Assembly: GCA_026710565.1 (NCBI GenBank)
Contig: JAPOQV010000268.1
Span: 1-6,291, forward strand
Direction: 5' to 3'
Source: Spirochaetaceae bacterium
GTDB taxonomy: Bacteria; Spirochaetota; Spirochaetia; SZUA-6; Bin103
DNA length: 6,291 bases
Positions 5,656-6,291 of the stretch are shown here, one piece after another. The notes beneath the pieces were generated by a model that saw nothing but the letters and a program-made list of their open reading frames with translations, was not told where the DNA came from and ran no database searches. How positions within the stretch are numbered: the stretch's first letter is position 1; every line of letters begins with the position of its first letter. The position numbers and the translations under genes were made by a program.

Positions 5656-6291
5656 CTAACCGGCCGCGGCGGTCAGCGCGCGGCGCACGAACACCTTGGC
5701 CAGGTGGCGGCGGTAGTCCTCGTCCGCGAACAGGTCGGAGAGCAACTCGCGACCCTCGGCCGCCTTGGCCGAGGCGGCGTCGATGGTGGCGGCGTCGAGC
5801 GTCGCGCCCTGCAGGGCGGCCTCCACGCCGGCGTCCCGGAACGCGGCGGTTGCGACTCCGTTGAGCGCCACGCGCGCGCTCGTGCAGCGTCCGCCGTCGG
5901 TGGCGACCGACACGGCCGCGCCGCACACCGCGAAGCGCGACGCGGGGTGCGGGAACTTCTGGTAGCTGCTGCTCGCGCCGCCCTGGTCCGGGACCTCGAC
6001 GGCGGTGACGATCTCGCCATCGTCGAGCGCGGTGGCGTACAGGTCCACGAAGAAGTCGGCCGCGGCGATCTGCCGGCTGCCGCCAGCGCCGCGCACGTGG
6101 ATCACGGCGTCGGACGCCAGCAACGCGGCCGGGTAGTCGGCCGCCGGGTCGGCATGCGCGACGCTGCCGCCGATGGTGCCCTTGTTGCGCACCTGCACGT
6201 CTCCGATCACGGCCGCGGCCGCGGCCACCAGCGGCGCCCGCGCGCCGACCACGTCACAGGCGGCGATGTGTTCGTGGGTCACGGCGGCGCC
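5656..6291 (-). CDS. FAD-binding subunit of a molybdenum hydroxylase (CoxM/CutM-like), 5' end outside the window
   Basis: This is the medium, FAD-carrying subunit of xanthine-dehydrogenase/CO-dehydrogenase-type enzymes. It passes electrons between the iron-sulphur subunit and the acceptor in a three-subunit cytoplasmic complex. The visible 211 residues contain the diagnostic FAD-binding block VRNKGTIGGSVAHADPAADY (34-53 from the window edge, about bases 6133-6192). They also contain the C-terminal flavoprotein domain, ending in LFADEDYRRHLAKVFVRRAL. Family members run about 270-290 residues, so roughly 60-80 N-terminal residues lie beyond 6291. The GTG at 6282 is internal, since the frame is open to the edge and GAAVTHEHI reads as family sequence. 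The large molybdopterin and 2Fe-2S subunits are usually adjacent and may lie off the right edge; none is downstream here. CO dehydrogenase, aldehyde, nicotinate-type and xanthine-type enzymes share this subunit, so the substrate cannot be assigned. Confidence 0.92.
   Translation of the reverse strand, partial: GAAVTHEHIAACDVVGARAPLVAAAAAVIGDVQVRNKGTIGGSVAHADPAADYPAALLASDAVIHVRGAGGSRQIAAADFFVDLYATALDDGEIVTAVEVPDQGGASSSYQKFPHPASRFAVCGAAVSVATDGGRCTSARVALNGVATAAFRDAGVEAALQGATLDAATIDAASAKAAEGRELLSDLFADEDYRRHLAKVFVRRALTAAAG

Noticed and set aside
4766..5926. 386-residue minus-strand ORF
   Set aside because: It is Arg/Ala/Gly-rich and is a GC-rich shadow frame spanning the FAD-subunit and PhyH genes, both of which have clear family motifs in another frame.
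1..6291. CRISPR array, tRNA, rRNA or insertion sequence
   Set aside because: I looked for regularly spaced repeats, tRNA-like cloverleaves and transposase motifs and saw none.

Overview
The window reads as a GC-rich bacterial chromosome fragment with an accessory-type gene on the left (1-3850) and enzyme genes on the right (about 3900-6291). The enzymes are a phytanoyl-CoA-dioxygenase-family (PhyH) protein, an alpha/beta hydrolase and a molybdenum-hydroxylase FAD subunit. This mix is common in actinobacteria and in uncultured soil, marine or sponge-associated lineages. No rRNA, tRNA or phylogenetic marker is present, so the organism cannot be named.

Left region, minus strand: a large STAND-type P-loop NTPase locus lies between 3825 and 114. 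It is split into two frames. The N-terminal frame starts at 3825 with a good ribosome binding site and encodes a Gly-rich leader, a compact alpha/beta domain that could be a nuclease-like effector, and a helical linker. The second frame continues the protein with Walker A (GESGVGKS), Walker B (LIVD), a sensor-like strand, a winged-helix-like segment and a long helical C-terminus. Removing one base in the interval 3050-3083 fuses the two frames into one protein of about 1236 residues. The locus is therefore best read as one gene with a +1 frameshift (real, programmed, or a sequencing error). N-terminal effector plus STAND NTPase plus long sensor is the layout of several anti-phage and conflict proteins, so a defence role is plausible but not proven.

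Middle, 3826-4025: a 200-base divergent intergenic region. It holds a small inverted repeat overlapping the NTPase ribosome binding site. It also holds the decayed remains of a second PhyH gene: a 40-base stretch matching the 3' end and a 42-base stretch matching the interior of the intact PhyH gene about 1 kb away, now almost abutting and carrying a stop codon.

Right region: an alpha/beta hydrolase (plus strand, 4026-4769) converges on the intact PhyH gene (minus strand, 4771-5577) with a single base between their stop codons. Upstream of PhyH on the same strand is the 3' part of a CoxM/CutM-like FAD subunit that runs off the right edge. A perfect 14-bp inverted repeat separates these two genes. 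The hydrolase and dioxygenase could act in the same catabolic setting, but nothing in the sequence names their substrates. No stretch over 300 bases is without a gene.
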